Assembly (NCBI GenBank): GCA_023525975.1
Contig: CM042044.1
Span: forward strand, 16,106,501-16,170,500
Length of the DNA: 64,000 bases
Direction of reading: 5' to 3'
Source of the DNA: Smallanthus sonchifolius
Taxonomy: Eukaryota > Streptophyta > Magnoliopsida > Asterales > Asteraceae
Positions 22,555 to 33,951 of the stretch are shown here, one piece after another. Positions within the stretch are counted from its first letter, which is position 1, and each line of letters starts with the position of its first letter. Under the pieces are notes generated by a model, which was not told the DNA's origin, ran no database searches, and saw only the letters and a list, made by a program, of their open reading frames with translations. The position numbers and the translations under genes are program-made.

Positions 22555-23444
22555 TAGATAGTGTAGTCTACTGAATCAGGAAAAAGGTGAGGGTCACAAA
22601 AACAGTAAAGGGAGGTGGATACTTGAGCTTTATTTGATTCTCACGTTCCCAAGTAACTCTGGGCCACATTTAGATCCTTAATGAGTTTTGAATTTTTGGT
22701 TGAGGCGTACGACTCACGATCAGGCATGAAGGGTGATAGTGGTTTTAGTTTGAAGAGGATTAAGGAGAGAACTGTTGAAACAAAATTTGAACTCTCAAGG
22801 TAGAATGCATCACTTAAAATGAGAACGATGATAGTTTGATGGTCCTAACTTGTTTAGGATGTAGTCTAATATATTTAAGAATTGTCAGGGTATGAGAGAT
22901 TTCACCAACATTCGTCCAGGTCATAAAAATTTACGTGATACAAATAACGTTACTTCTGATAATATGATAAGTACACTTATATATAGGAAGTACCAGCGGC
23001 GTATCCACCATGCCCTTGTCATATCACATTAGTTTCGTTATCATCTATCATGCTAGGTTACACGACAGAATTTGCTATATTTTCTATGCGCTAAGTTTTA
23101 TAATTACGTGTGCACCCGTAATTACTCCAATCATCGCATGGTCCGTATAGATCCTTCCGTTGTGTGTGGGTCAAAATGGGGTACAAGTTCACGTAGTTCA
23201 TGTATATTGTTTTCACATATGAGTTGCTAATAATTAACTATGTCCTTAAGCAGGCAGGCCAGTTAGCAACTAAAGAGTAATAATGTGGTATAACTTAAAG
23301 TTCCATAGTTTACTCATGTTTGAACAAGAATACGTCAAACACCGAGTTGTTTTAAAGTGTTACAGCTTCCTCGAGTTTGAACAAGAATACGTCAAACTCC
23401 TAGTAGCTTCAATGAGTTATGGTTTTCAACTTTGGTGAACAAAG
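22555..23444. other. LARD internal region, 3' part
   Basis: No coding sequence is recognised. A 22-bp segment beginning TTTGAACAAGAATACGTCAA recurs at about 23319 and 23378. Otherwise it is low-information AT-rich sequence, interrupted at 23453 by the hAT. Confidence 0.5.
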
Positions 23445-23728
23445 CGTATGACTAGAGGTGCTCAAAAGAACCGGAACCGAATCTGATCCGATGGATTATC
23501 TGAAACCGGATCCGTCTGGAACCGGTTTTTTTTGGGACTGGACCGGATTTTGTGAGAACCGGCGGATCCAGAACCGGTTCTGGTTTTTTTGACGGACCGG
23601 ATAAAAATCGGACAAAATGGAACCGGTTTTTTTCGGACAATTTGGAACCGGTTCGGAACCGGTTATAGCCGTTGAAAGAAAAAAAAACGGCTATATAGCC
23701 GTTTTTTTTTGTTTTTAAGTCTTGAATC

Positions 23729-23741
23729 TTAGTATAAATAG
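23729..23741 (+). promoter_or_regulatory. TATA box of the hAT transposase
   Basis: TAGTATAAATAGG lies about 100 bp upstream of the transposase ATG. Confidence 0.5.
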
Positions 23742-23836
23742 GTATTGGGTGTATGGGTTAGTTCACCACAACATTCTAGCTCTCAAAACTCAAAAACGCA
23801 AAAAAAGGCTCACTTTACGCAAAAAAAAACGCTCTC

Positions 23837-25927
23837 ATGGCTTCCGCTTCCGCAAGCACTCAAAATTCGGTTGGTGGTTCTACTAGCGATGTCACGGTGG
23901 TGTCAATACTTCCTTGCTCCCGAAACCAAGAGATATGGGCTTATTTCGATTTATGCGAAATGTCGAACGGTTCGCAAAAGGCTCGTTGCAAACGTTGTGG
24001 TAGAATTTTGGGTGCGGCGGGAAATAGCACTTTGAGGAAACATATTTCTAGTCACGCAAAACACACTCAAGGTGAAGATCAAACTCAAATTGGTAGGGAT
24101 GGAGGAGTTTGGCAATACAATGTCGAGAGGGTTCGTGAGAGAATGGCACATTTCGTCATTCAAGAAGGATTGCCTTTTAATCACTTTGATAATCCGCGCT
24201 TGACGAGGATGATACAAGATACGCTTCAACCGAGTTACACAAATGTAAGTCGTTCTACTTTGAGAAGAGATTGTTTAAAAATGTGGAAGAGAGCTAAAAA
24301 AGAATTAATTTTAGGTTTTGAAAATTTAAATACCGGCATTAACTTAACAACTGACGTTTGGTCCGCTCCACATGGTTTACCCGAATCGTACCTTTGCGTT
24401 ACCGCACATTGGGTTCAACCAGAGTCGTGGCAAATGATGAAGCGTACGATTGCGTTTGATTATTTTGGATATCCACATACTGGTGAAAACTTATTTTATA
24501 TTTTAGACTCGGTCATTCAAACTTATAAAATTCAACCAAAAATATTTTCAATATCTTTTGACAACGCTTCAAATAACACAAACGCGGTGGAAAAATTAAA
24601 AATAAAATATGAACCGTCTTGTAACGGTGTTTTCTTTCATAGTCGATGTGTTGCACACATCATTAACTTGGTTGTGTAAGACGGTCTAAACGTCCAAGAA
24701 ATAAAAGACGTAAAAGAAAATTTTAAAGTGATGTTACGTGAAGTTTTTAGCACAAGCAAAAAAAGATATATAAACTATAGAAACTTGTGCCAACAAACGG
24801 ATTCCATCTTTTTAGGTCCGAATTGGGACGTACCTACTAGATGGAACTTGACATGGAAAATGTTTGAATCGGCCTTAAGGCAAAGAGTTACTTTAAAACA
24901 TTTCCATGATGAACTTGTACAAAAGAAACGTTGTTCACAAAAAAATGATAATATAAGTTGGGATATGATCGAGAAACTAACTAATTTGCTTGAGGTTTTT
25001 AAAAATGCAACTACATGTTTATCGGGAGTTTATTATCCCACGTCTTCGCTAATACTTCAACAATTATACTTAATATGTAATAAATTAAAAGAGTTTGAAT
25101 ATCACGACCCTATTTTTGAAAAAATGGTAAAACCTATGAAAGCTAAATTTAAAAAATATTTTTCGGAAATGCCGGCTGTTGTTACATGTTCGGCCGCCTT
25201 AAACCCAACGATTAATGTAACCGGTGTTGAAACATTAATTGGATCAATATCGGATGATTTAAATATGTTCGAGGAAGACCTAAATTTTGAATCAAAGGCA
25301 ATAAGGGATTTCAATTCGGCTTTTAATAATATGTTTGATTATTATTTACGCAAATATGGTGGAAGTGGTGATCCATCAAACATACGTGAATCAATGGGTT
25401 CGGGTTCAAGTTCTAGTAGTTCAAGGAACCCGATGCTAAATTTATTTAACACTTTAAGAAACGAAAATACTAAACGAGCTCGTGGAACCACACCAAGTAG
25501 CGAGCTTGGGAGATATCAGGCAACCGACTTTATTTCAACTCTAAGATCCGAAGAGTTTGAAAACTTTGATATCTTGAGTTGGTGGCAAGGAAGAGAATCC
25601 CAATATCCCGTTCTAGCCGCAATGGCCCGTGACCTACTAACCGTCCAAGCTTCTACGGTAGCTTCGGAATCTGTTTTTTCTCTTAGTGGCAGGGTTTTAT
25701 CTATTCAAAGAACGAGGCTTACACCAGAATCTATGGAGATGTGTATTTGCTTGAAGGACCATTTGGATGCCGCCGAACGTGTACAACATGTTGCAAAACT
25801 AGAAGGCGATCTTGACATTGAACAAGAAATACATGAATTCGAAGTAGAACAAGGGGCGGCGAATCCACTTTCGGACGAAGAACAAGCTTATGATGAAGCC
25901 CAACGTATCTCAAGCGAAGAAGAATGA
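23837..25927 (+). pseudogene. hAT transposase with a single premature stop
   Basis: This is one frame of 696 sense or stop positions, open except for TAA at 24677-24679. Domains in order: BED zinc finger (about residues 30-75) with CKRCGRILG and LRKHISSH; RNase H-fold core with LTTDVWSAPHG carrying the first catalytic Asp and SFDNASNNTNAV carrying the second; hAT dimerisation domain near the C-terminus with DILSWWQGRESQYPVLAAMA and ASESVFSLSGRVLS. The acidic tail ends EEE. Length and layout match Ac-type transposases, which bind the element ends and cut and paste it. The stop replaces the Gln expected after HIINLVV (CAA to TAA). Alternative: the gene is read as two ORFs, 23837-24679 and a second beginning 24731, but the second lacks the first catalytic residue. 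Confidence 0.9.
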
Positions 25928-26328
25928 AAACCGATGTTACGAAGACTACGACGAAGAAGATTGAAAACATAATAAATAATATATATTTTGTGATTCAATT
26001 ATGTTTTTTGTATTTATTTTTTACGAACTATTGTTAAATCACTTAAAAAAAGCTACAAAATAAATAAAACATATATTTTATAGTGTATCTTTGTTAATTT
26101 TTTTAAATTTTTTTATTTTTATTTTTTTTAAAAAAATCCGGTGGAACCGGTTTTTTTTTGTCCGGTCCGGTTCCATAAATCCGGTCCGGTCCCAATAGGT
26201 TCCAAATCTCCACTCTCTTAACCGGATCCGATCCGAAACCGGTTCCATTGGATCCAGTTGTTGACCATCGTTGACGGAACCGGTCCGGATCCGGAAAAAA
26301 AACCGGTTTGTGCACCTCTACGTATGAC

Positions 26329-26930
26329 CATGCCTTGTGTATAATGTAATCAATTAATTGCAACAATTGCAAGCAATTTAGTTTCGTGTATAATGTAACA
26401 TCCAAGTTTCATGTATGATCTAGCGTCATGTAGCTTGTATTCAAATAGATTTCATGTGTAATGTGAACAAGTTAGCGTCATGTATATGGCAAGAAATGAA
26501 TTTCATGTATGATGTTAACCACTTAGTATCATGTATTTTGTAAACAAATAAGCTTCCTTGTGTAATGTAAATAAATTAGTATCCTGTATATTGTATAATG
26601 TGCATAATTTAGTATCATGTACTTTGTAACCAAATAAGTTTCATGTTCAATGTGGTCAATCTAGTATTATGTACCAAACAAACAATTGTTATGTATCACG
26701 TATATTACAAACAACCAAGTTTCATGTATTATGTATACAATCTGGTAACGTGTGTATTGCAAATGAACAAGTTTCGTGTGTTATGTGATCGTGCTATGTA
26801 TCTTGTGGACGTTCATACGTAAGTTATTGAGTTTCGTGCGTGACATATACTAACGAGTTTTGTATGTGATCGGTATTGCGGATAAGCGTGTTGTTTGGCG
26901 TTCATGTATAATGTGGTAGCCAGGTTCTAG
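26329..26930. repeat. TCATGT-rich degenerate repeat block in the LARD
   Basis: TTTCATGTATNATGT and TAGTATCATGTATTTTGTA variants recur about every 50-60 bp over about 600 bp. A similar TTTCATGTTTCAAATAATGT block lies in the tandem LARD at about 58280-58620. In both elements the block is in the internal region on the 5' LTR side. Confidence 0.55.
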
Positions 26931-27709
26931 CTCTTTAAATCTCGTTGAGGTTTGTGGGGATGGTTAACGTATACGCGGTATGGATCGCCCTTTGAAGCGG
27001 CAAGTGAAAGGTAACGAGGAGGTTCTTAAAACACTCGGGAAAATGTGTTTACAAATAATTGATCTTTGTTTGAAAATATGAAATTGTAAATTGTTCTTGG
27101 TTGTAGATATATAAAGTAATGAAACTATTGGGTTAAATAATCTAAATAAATAGACAATTTTATAGGAAAAATATTTTAATTTAAAATTTCAATTATTAAT
27201 AAGAGAATATTTTTAAGAGGAATTATCGGCTAAACTAGTAGTCGTATATTAATTTAGCCAGGGTTTAGAAATAATTACCTTAATGGGGAAAATCAGAATT
27301 ATTTATCAATTCAAAATAATATTTTTATAAAATAGGTTGTATTAAGTTTTCTTATAAGGGGAAAGTGGTTATAGAAAATTTATATTTCAGACATTATCTA
27401 AAAGTTTAATAAACTTTTTGTTTGAACAAAATAACGAGGTTGTTTAAATCAAATAATAGGATGATTTGTTTACGAAGGAGTTTGTCGGTAGCGCACAAAA
27501 TTGCGGTAAATGAAGAAGGTGATACTTGGAGAATCTTGATGAAATTATGATGGGTGTAATTTCACACTCAACGTGTCCAATCAAATGAATAATAACTTTA
27601 GAGTTAGAATATGTAAAATTTATTAAATGCTGAAATGTTAAACGTTATTCGAAACATAGGTAAATGGTTCTCAAACTGAAAATCTAAGGACAGTAAATAG
27701 AAATTTCTG
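26931..27709. other. LARD internal non-coding sequence
   Basis: AT-rich sequence without recognisable genes or structured repeats. Confidence 0.5.
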
Positions 27710-28255
27710 TTAACGTCTCTGGTAGTTTTCCACTAGGAAGAAGATAATCACCGAGACGAGCACCGCTATGGTCATTCGGGTAGTCGATCTGGCCTCAGCT
27801 CTAGCTGCTTCCGTGCGATGCTCCAGTATTTCTTTTTCGAGGATGGAGATTAATTCCTTTTGGTACCTTAATTGATTTGCTAGGTTATCCATTCTTTGTC
27901 CTTGCAAGTCGTGCATTACCTCATGCTCCATCCTTTGCCTCTCAAATTCTGCGGTCCTCTCATATTGGTGAATGTCATTGATTGGAATTCCCATAGCACT
28001 AGTGGGTGCCATGGTATGCCCTACCCAAGGGTTAGGATGATACGGGTCGGGAACCAGATACGGGTCTCTTAATGGGGGTGATCTAGGTGTTTGATGTCTT
28101 GGGCCGGTGTTCCTAGCCCAATCTGCCCTTACATCAAGCCTTGGCTTGGCAGCTGGGGGTGGTGGTGACCGATACACGGGTGACCTGCTGTCTTCTTCCC
28201 AATCAGACTCTGCTCCGGGACGGTATACTGGGGAGGAAGGAGAGTAGGAGTCCAT
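27710..28255 (-). CDS. LARD-encoded proline-rich, coiled-coil, tail-anchored protein
   Basis: This is an uninterrupted frame of 181 residues from the ATG at 28255 (MDSYSPSSPVYRPGAESDW). The frame extends 24 codons upstream to an ATG at 28327, but the upstream part (with AACCTTTTCATTGTTTCTC then TGCTAG) looks like intron or leader ending in an acceptor. Residues 1-80 are Pro, Ser and Arg rich with two SPVYR motifs. Residues about 95-155 are charged and heptad-like (YERTAEFERQRMEHEVM; ILEKEILEHRTEAARAEAR). Residues about 160-176 form a hydrophobic segment (TIAVLVSVIIFFLV) followed by a short basic tail, as in tail-anchored proteins. I recognise no family. It is the only ORF in the LARD interior and keeps its frame although neighbouring elements are broken. 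Confidence 0.55.
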   Translation of the reverse strand: MDSYSPSSPVYRPGAESDWEEDSRSPVYRSPPPPAAKPRLDVRADWARNTGPRHQTPRSPPLRDPYLVPDPYHPNPWVGHTMAPTSAMGIPINDIHQYERTAEFERQRMEHEVMHDLQGQRMDNLANQLRYQKELISILEKEILEHRTEAARAEARSTTRMTIAVLVSVIIFFLVENYQRR

Positions 28256-28327
28256 GCCTAGCAGAGAAACAATGAAAAGGTTGTAAGTGATAATGAAATA
28301 CTGAGTGTTAGATATAAGAGTCCTCAT

Positions 28328-29017
28328 AGGTTTAGAGTTGGACTAGTCATAGCACCGAGCCTTCACAATAGTATTTTAGAAATATACTTGACCTATAAGC
28401 AATGCATCCCTGAGGAGAATTCCCAGGAAAGAGGGGTGGGTCATTAAGACACACTTAAGTACCTTGTCTTTCCTTAGCTAGAATCCCTCATGGGCCTACA
28501 CACTCTTCCAGCCATCATGTATTAATAACACCATTATTGGGCTCATGGTCGTGATGAGAATTGTTGTGGATTGGGCTTTGAGGCCCGAAAGTAGGGTTTG
28601 TTCATTCCAACAGTCTTCTTCTTCTTGGAGGATAAACGGGCTTCTTGTTTATTATTAATGGGCATTAGGCCCAATAGTTTAGATTTTGATCACGAGAGAT
28701 GGTGACATTATGTGTGTGAGATTAAGGATGTATGAAGAACTAAGTGTGTATAAGTGTGTGTTGAAACTTAGGATAGCACTTAAATGAATCAAATAGGTAG
28801 CATGTAGATAACAATGAACATAAGCACAAAAGTCAGTGAGTAGTGTGACACATAGATTATTAGGTATTGTATCATGTAGTGTAATTACTTAGTATAACAT
28901 GTAAAATATTCACATAAGGAGTAATCAGGTAACATGTAATAGCATGGTATATTATAGGTGTCCTAAGGTTATAGTCTAGGTCAAGAGTGTCTAATAACCT
29001 AATTCCCTATAACCAAG
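28328..29017. other. LARD leader region
   Basis: The sequence between the ORF and the primer site has no ORF. It would be the 5' untranslated leader of the LARD transcript on the minus strand. Confidence 0.5.
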
Positions 29018-29030
29018 GCTCTGATAACAA
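29018..29030 (-). other. Primer-binding-like site of the LARD
   Basis: TGTTATCAGAGCC on the minus strand lies two to three bases from the 5' LTR, one mismatch from the initiator tRNA-Met site seen in other elements here. Confidence 0.75.
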
Positions 29031-29032
29031 TC

Positions 29033-31860
29033 TGTCACACCCCAACCGACGGCGGAATACGTCGGGGCGAATATGTAGACTGTTCAAAAGCTCAAGGTTT
29101 GCTAAAGTTTAAATATTTAAACAACCAACTTCATATCATAAATAAACATAATTCCAACAATACAAGGAAAGTAGAGATACATAAATAGTTTCTTTAAATT
29201 AGACTCTAGGTCCTCGGTCCTAAGTGAAGCAACGTGTACTTATTCTCAAGCATTAGTACCTGAAACATGATGAAAACAAGGTCAACTAAAAAGTTGGTGA
29301 GCATACATAGGTTTTAACACACAACCAAGCTTAAAGTGTTTTATACAATTCATACGATATACGTGTATAAGACAATTATGGAGAATCTATAGTTAAACTA
29401 AGTGTGTACAATCAAACCTTGTGACTGAGGCATAACACGCAGGTTACCCTAATGTAAAGTCGGTAACAAACACCCTAACCGGGTGGGTTTGTCAGACATA
29501 ATAGATCTATCAATGTTAACCGTTGGCTTGTACGGAGTTAATGATTGTACTAATGTCATGTATATGTAGTCTTAACTCATAGCATTCAAGCATAAAGCAC
29601 ATAACACATAATATCATATTATTGAATTGTATTTAAGTCTATGCAAAAGGTTTCAAAAAGTAAATCATGTTTCACCCCAAAAATACAAAATAAAAAGGGG
29701 GTCTATGTAAACTCACTTGTATATGTTGTGTGGATAACACGAGCAATATGAACCCCAAATGATTCTCAAATCCAGTTAACCTAGTGTGGGAAGTATGATC
29801 TTGAATTAATAATATGCACAAGGTATAAGGTTATGTCTAATGGTCATCGGGTCTTGTTATGGGTGAATTTGCATAGCGATTGTATCATTTTATGTAGACG
29901 AATAAGTTGTCAAAAGTTTGATATAAACTTGTAAGTTCAAAGAGTGTTATGAAAATATTATTTAAAGTTCATAGTTAAATAAATAAAATTCTTTTTATTT
30001 ATTTAAAAATAATAAGTTTTGTTAAACGTAATGTGATTTTGTATATTTAGAATAAATAAATCTATTTATTTATTTATTTACGACAACGTGTCAAAATATA
30101 TTAATACAATTTAAAGAAAAACTCTAATTGAATTTATAAATGTATAAATTTATTTATTTATAGTTAACGTAATATGACTTAAATAAAAAACGTAATTATA
30201 TATATATATAAGAAAAGGTAAATTCTAATATATTTATATAGGGAAAAACAAATGACTTATAAAAATGTATTTTTTTAATATCTTTTCAAAAATAGGTAAT
30301 TAATTACTTGTTTAATTATTTAGAATATATCTAAATAGTTTAAAATGAGATTATTATTATTATTAATTTTTTTTTTTATAAAACAACCTCATTTGTGAAA
30401 TAGGGTTTATTGCTTTTATAAACTAAATCGGTTCAATAATGCCCAAAACTGATCTAAAAGTATTGGATTTTTATAAAATAATCCTTTTATAACTTAAAAA
30501 CTAGTTAAAATGATCTTAAAACGAAAAGGACTCCACCCGGCTCGAACCCGGGTGGGTTCTCTGTTGGGCACCCGTCTCACCACTGAACCAGGGGAACAAT
30601 TTCTGCTAAAGACCTGGTTCGAAATTGTGTTAACAAGATATTGAAAAGGGTCGGGTTCAAGGCAGGCACAAGCGTAAAAAGACCTTGGGTATGGGTTTCA
30701 AACCCACGCCACTCGGTCCATTGGTGCAGTGACTTAACCAGTTGGACCGAGTGGGTTCGCTGGTATAACTTGAATCCCAAAAACATAAAAACGTTAGTTA
30801 GATTAAGCGAAATCCCCTAAATCAAAATCGCAAGAACAGGTCGAGAACTCAGGTTGAAATCGAGTCTGATACAAACTGTTGTCACAAATTGATAAGGGGC
30901 TTTTGGTATGCTTTCAATTACGAAACAGAAATTACAAATCTTACTTGTGTTGGGTGAGTATCGGAGCCAACGGCTATAGGAAACAGGGACGCTGCTCTTG
31001 ATGCTCGATCGATAGCCAGAGTCGTAATGTGATGGAATTTAGGGTTGCGAGAGCTTATCCGAGTCTTTGTGAAGGTGTGGGAATGAGTTAAAGGGTTGAT
31101 TCTGTTTCAAAGGCCCCGATTTGATTTGGGTTTACGCATGGTGATGGATAGCTGTGTTTACGCGTAAATTGGATCAGTTGGGGATGAACTAGGTCATATA
31201 AAGGGTTAGATTCATGCGATATTAGTCATGGAATGATTTATGGGTGTTAGTTGCATTTAATTCTCTGATTTGGAAACGATTTGAACACGGTTTGACTCCA
31301 GAAGGTCAAACTATTCAAAATTTGAAATCATCCACGCAATTAGTCGAATTGGGCTATTATACGGATCAGGATATGGTCGATTATTGATTTCGTGCGTAGT
31401 GAAGTCCATAACAACAGATATTTCGATTTCGTATGTTGGATTTCATCGATCTGGGCCTGTTTGATTTTTTGAGGAGTCAAAACCTGCACGAATTTGAGAT
31501 TAGCCGCGGGTTAGGATCGAATTGTAACTTTTGATGGGCCTGGATGTGGTCAATAATTGATTTCGCACGGGTGGGCAACCCATAGTAACCTGATTTGATT
31601 GAGTCTGGTCTTGAATGCAAGGAATTTGGCCCATTTGACTTTGGAAAGTCAATTTCGGTCAATTTGAATCAATTAAGGTTATGGTTGGTTAAAACTTGAT
31701 GAATAGGTAAGGAAACCTAGGTCAAAGGTTCGTTTGTAAGTGAGGGTTCAATATTGGTGGTTTATTTATTTTAAATTTCCTTTATAAAATTCATTTCTTT
31801 TATAAACTTTATAAACTAATTAAAATTTAAAATGTTAAATAAATATTCATACATATATAT

Positions 31861-31901
<41 letters not shown>

Positions 31902-32098
31902 AATTTCAAACAAGTGTTAGAGAATAGTATATGTAAACGCCCGGCCCTAAATTTTGGATAGATGTATTAACTTAAAATAACGATTTATGAGACATAAGGG
32001 CTTGAATAAATACATGTTTTAAATGTAGTGTTATTATTGAAATCATTAAAATAAACGAATAAGGAAAATTCATGGTCTGCAAAATCACGGATGTTACA
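29033..32098 (-). repeat. 5' LTR of the LARD
   Basis: This 3066-bp LTR has the same termini as 19397-22519 and is colinear with it. The tRNA-like pair is at about 30530-30770. Confidence 0.88.
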
Positions 32099-33000
32099 CA
32101 CACTGCAAACATGATGTCGGGTCTGCTGGCAGTGAGATACATGAGAGATCCTATCATAGAGCGATAGAGGTGCTGATCAACGTATTCACCATCTAAATCG
32201 GGAGACAGACAATGTCAAACTTCCACGGGAGTTTTGACTGGATGGGAATCAGCCATTTTGAATTTGGTCAGGATTTCTTTCACGTATTTCTCTTGATGAA
32301 TGAGAATTCCTTACTCGGACTGATCAACTTGCAATCCCAAAAAGAACTTCATTTCTCCCATAGAGTTCATTTTCAAACTTAGAACGCCTCACTTATTCAA
32401 ATTCTTTGCATAGACGAGGATTTGTGGATCCAAAGATGATATAGTCCACATAAATTTGCACCATGATTGTATCATTTCCATCCTTCCGTTAAAACAGAGT
32501 TTGGTCAATCGCTCCTCGTGTGAAACCATTTTCAAGCAAATGCTTTTATAACGTCTCATACCACGCATGAGGTGCTTGGTGAAGAACGTACAATGCCTTG
32601 TCTAATTTGTAGACGCGGTCTGGAAAGTTAGGATCAATGAAACCCGGTGGCTACTTGACATAAAATTCCTCTTGAACTTTTCCATACAGAAATGCGCTTT
32701 TGACATCCATTTGATGAACAGTGAAGTCCATATAGGCTGCATAGGCGAGAAACATTCTGATGGCTTCCAAGCGAGCCACTGGTGCAAAGACTTCCTCAAA
32801 GTCAATCCATTCTTCTTGATAGAAACCTTGAACAACCAAACGAGCTTTGTTCCGAACCACAATTCCTCCTTCATCCTTTTTATTTCTAAATACCCAACGA
32901 GTGCCGATAGGAACTTTGTTCTTGGGAAGATCCACCAGATTCCACACATTCAATTTAAGAATTGTTGCAACTCTTCTTGCATTGCTTCCACCTAGCTGTT
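32099..33000 (-). pseudogene. copia reverse transcriptase
   Basis: On the minus strand: NVWNLVDLPKNKVPIGTRWV, then FAPVARLEAIRMFLAYAA and VHQMDVKSAFLYGKVQEEFY (RT N-terminal blocks, 32953-32651). After a stop the frame continues in pieces with PPGFIDPNFPDRVYKLDKAL, a degenerate catalytic block reading IYVDYIIFGST where YVDDIIFGS is expected (second catalytic Asp replaced by Tyr), and RPDIMFAVC at the LARD junction. The mutated catalytic Asp and several stops make it dead. Confidence 0.85.
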
Positions 33001-33951
33001 CTCAAGCAAGGCTCCTTTGATGTTCTTAGGTTCTACTTGAGATATAAAACAAGAGAACATGCTGTTGTCTAGTGCATCACAAGCACTCCGGGTACGAACA
33101 CCCACATTGAGCGGACCAATGATGTTGTCGGTGGGATGATTCTTGTGAATTCTCAACTAAGGAATCTCATCTTCTTCAAAGAGCTCATCCAGATTTGTAA
33201 TATTGTCAGCAGGAGGATCAGCTTCATTATCAATAGGATCTTCAACAGTTGATTGTGAGGCAACATCTACTATTGGAATAGCGTTGTCTTCAACAGTTTC
33301 ACTTGTTGCACCAGAATCGGAAGAGTTCATATTGGATTCAGCATCAGCAGGTACAAGGATTTCATTTTGAGCGGATGAGGAAGAACTTTGATCATTTATG
33401 TTCCCTAGATTGTTCACAGAAAAGTAAGGATTAGCAGGAGTTAATTCATTTAAAAGCACAGGAAGATTAAATGACTTAAACAATGATTCAACATCAAAAA
33501 GCCAATCAGGACCGTCCACAGCGTCTGTATGATTGCTTTCATGCCAATTGATATCAATGGACTCCAGCACCATCCTTCTCTACTTGTTGTAAACACGAAA
33601 TGCTCGTTGATTAGATGAATAGCCCACAAAATAGCATTCATCGGCTTTGGCTTCAAACTTGTTTAGCTGGTCTGAAGTATCGTGCATACACACCCAAACT
33701 TTCTGAAGAAATCAATAACTGGTTTTCGCTTGTACATAATATAATATTGTGTCTTGTTACAACTTTTGGTAATGAGAACCCGATTTTGCACAAAACATGC
33801 AGTGTTGATCGCTTCAGCCCAGAAGGCCACGGGAAGGTTGGAATCAACAATCATTGTTCTTGCGCTTCAATCAGCGTGTAGTTTCTTCTTTCAACTACAC
33901 CGTTTTGTTGAGGAGTACGTGGTGCACTGAATTGTCTAGTAATTCCTTTGC
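33001..33951 (-). pseudogene. copia integrase C-terminus and integrase-RT linker
   Basis: Just inside 33951 the reading is GITRQFSAPRTPQQNGVVER, the end of the integrase core. It is followed by the zinc-independent C-terminal region in changing frames and a Ser/Asp/Glu-rich linker (33573-33157) before RT. The first part of the catalytic core is missing: between the pre-integrase domain ending near 36870 and this point, the expected D and D blocks are absent, replaced by the truncated LTR. Confidence 0.75.

Larger units (their letters stand above)
23453..26320 (+). mobile_element. Nearly intact Ac-type hAT transposon
   Basis: The 2868-bp element has ends TAGAGGTGCTCAAA and TTTGTGCACCTCTA with a perfect 8-bp target duplication. 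Subterminal regions are rich in ACCGG/CCGGT motifs, probable transposase-binding sites. A TATA box (AGTATAAATAGG, near 23731) precedes the transposase frame (23837-25927). The only obvious lesion is one in-frame stop at 24677. It lies inside the LARD, which lies inside the copia, so it is among the youngest insertions here. Confidence 0.93.
23445..26328. other. 8-bp target duplication CGTATGAC of the hAT
   Basis: CGTATGAC is present at 23445-23452 and 26321-26328, identical in both copies. Confidence 0.92.
19397..32098 (-). mobile_element. Large LTR element lacking gag-pol (LARD)
   Basis: The two long LTRs start TGTCACACCCC and end GATGTTACA. A primer-like site lies at 29018-29030 and a polypurine tract at 22520-22530, both in minus-strand orientation. 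The internal region (22520-29032) contains no gag, RT or integrase; about 2.87 kb of it is an inserted hAT. What remains, about 3.6 kb, holds one good ORF (27710-28255) and a TCATGT-rich repeat block. It would need proteins from a related autonomous element, probably gypsy, as the box before the polypurine tract (22538-22554) matches those of the gypsy elements here. Confidence 0.85.
19392..32103. other. Target-site duplication CACAC flanking the LARD
   Basis: CACAC at 19392-19396 and 32099-32103 abuts the LARD ends. With one copy removed, the copia RT-RNase H reading joins at MFAVC / CARFQANP. Confidence 0.85.

Noticed and set aside
23951..24229. Minus-strand frame inside the hAT transposase
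   Set aside because: Antisense shadow of a well-supported transposase domain.
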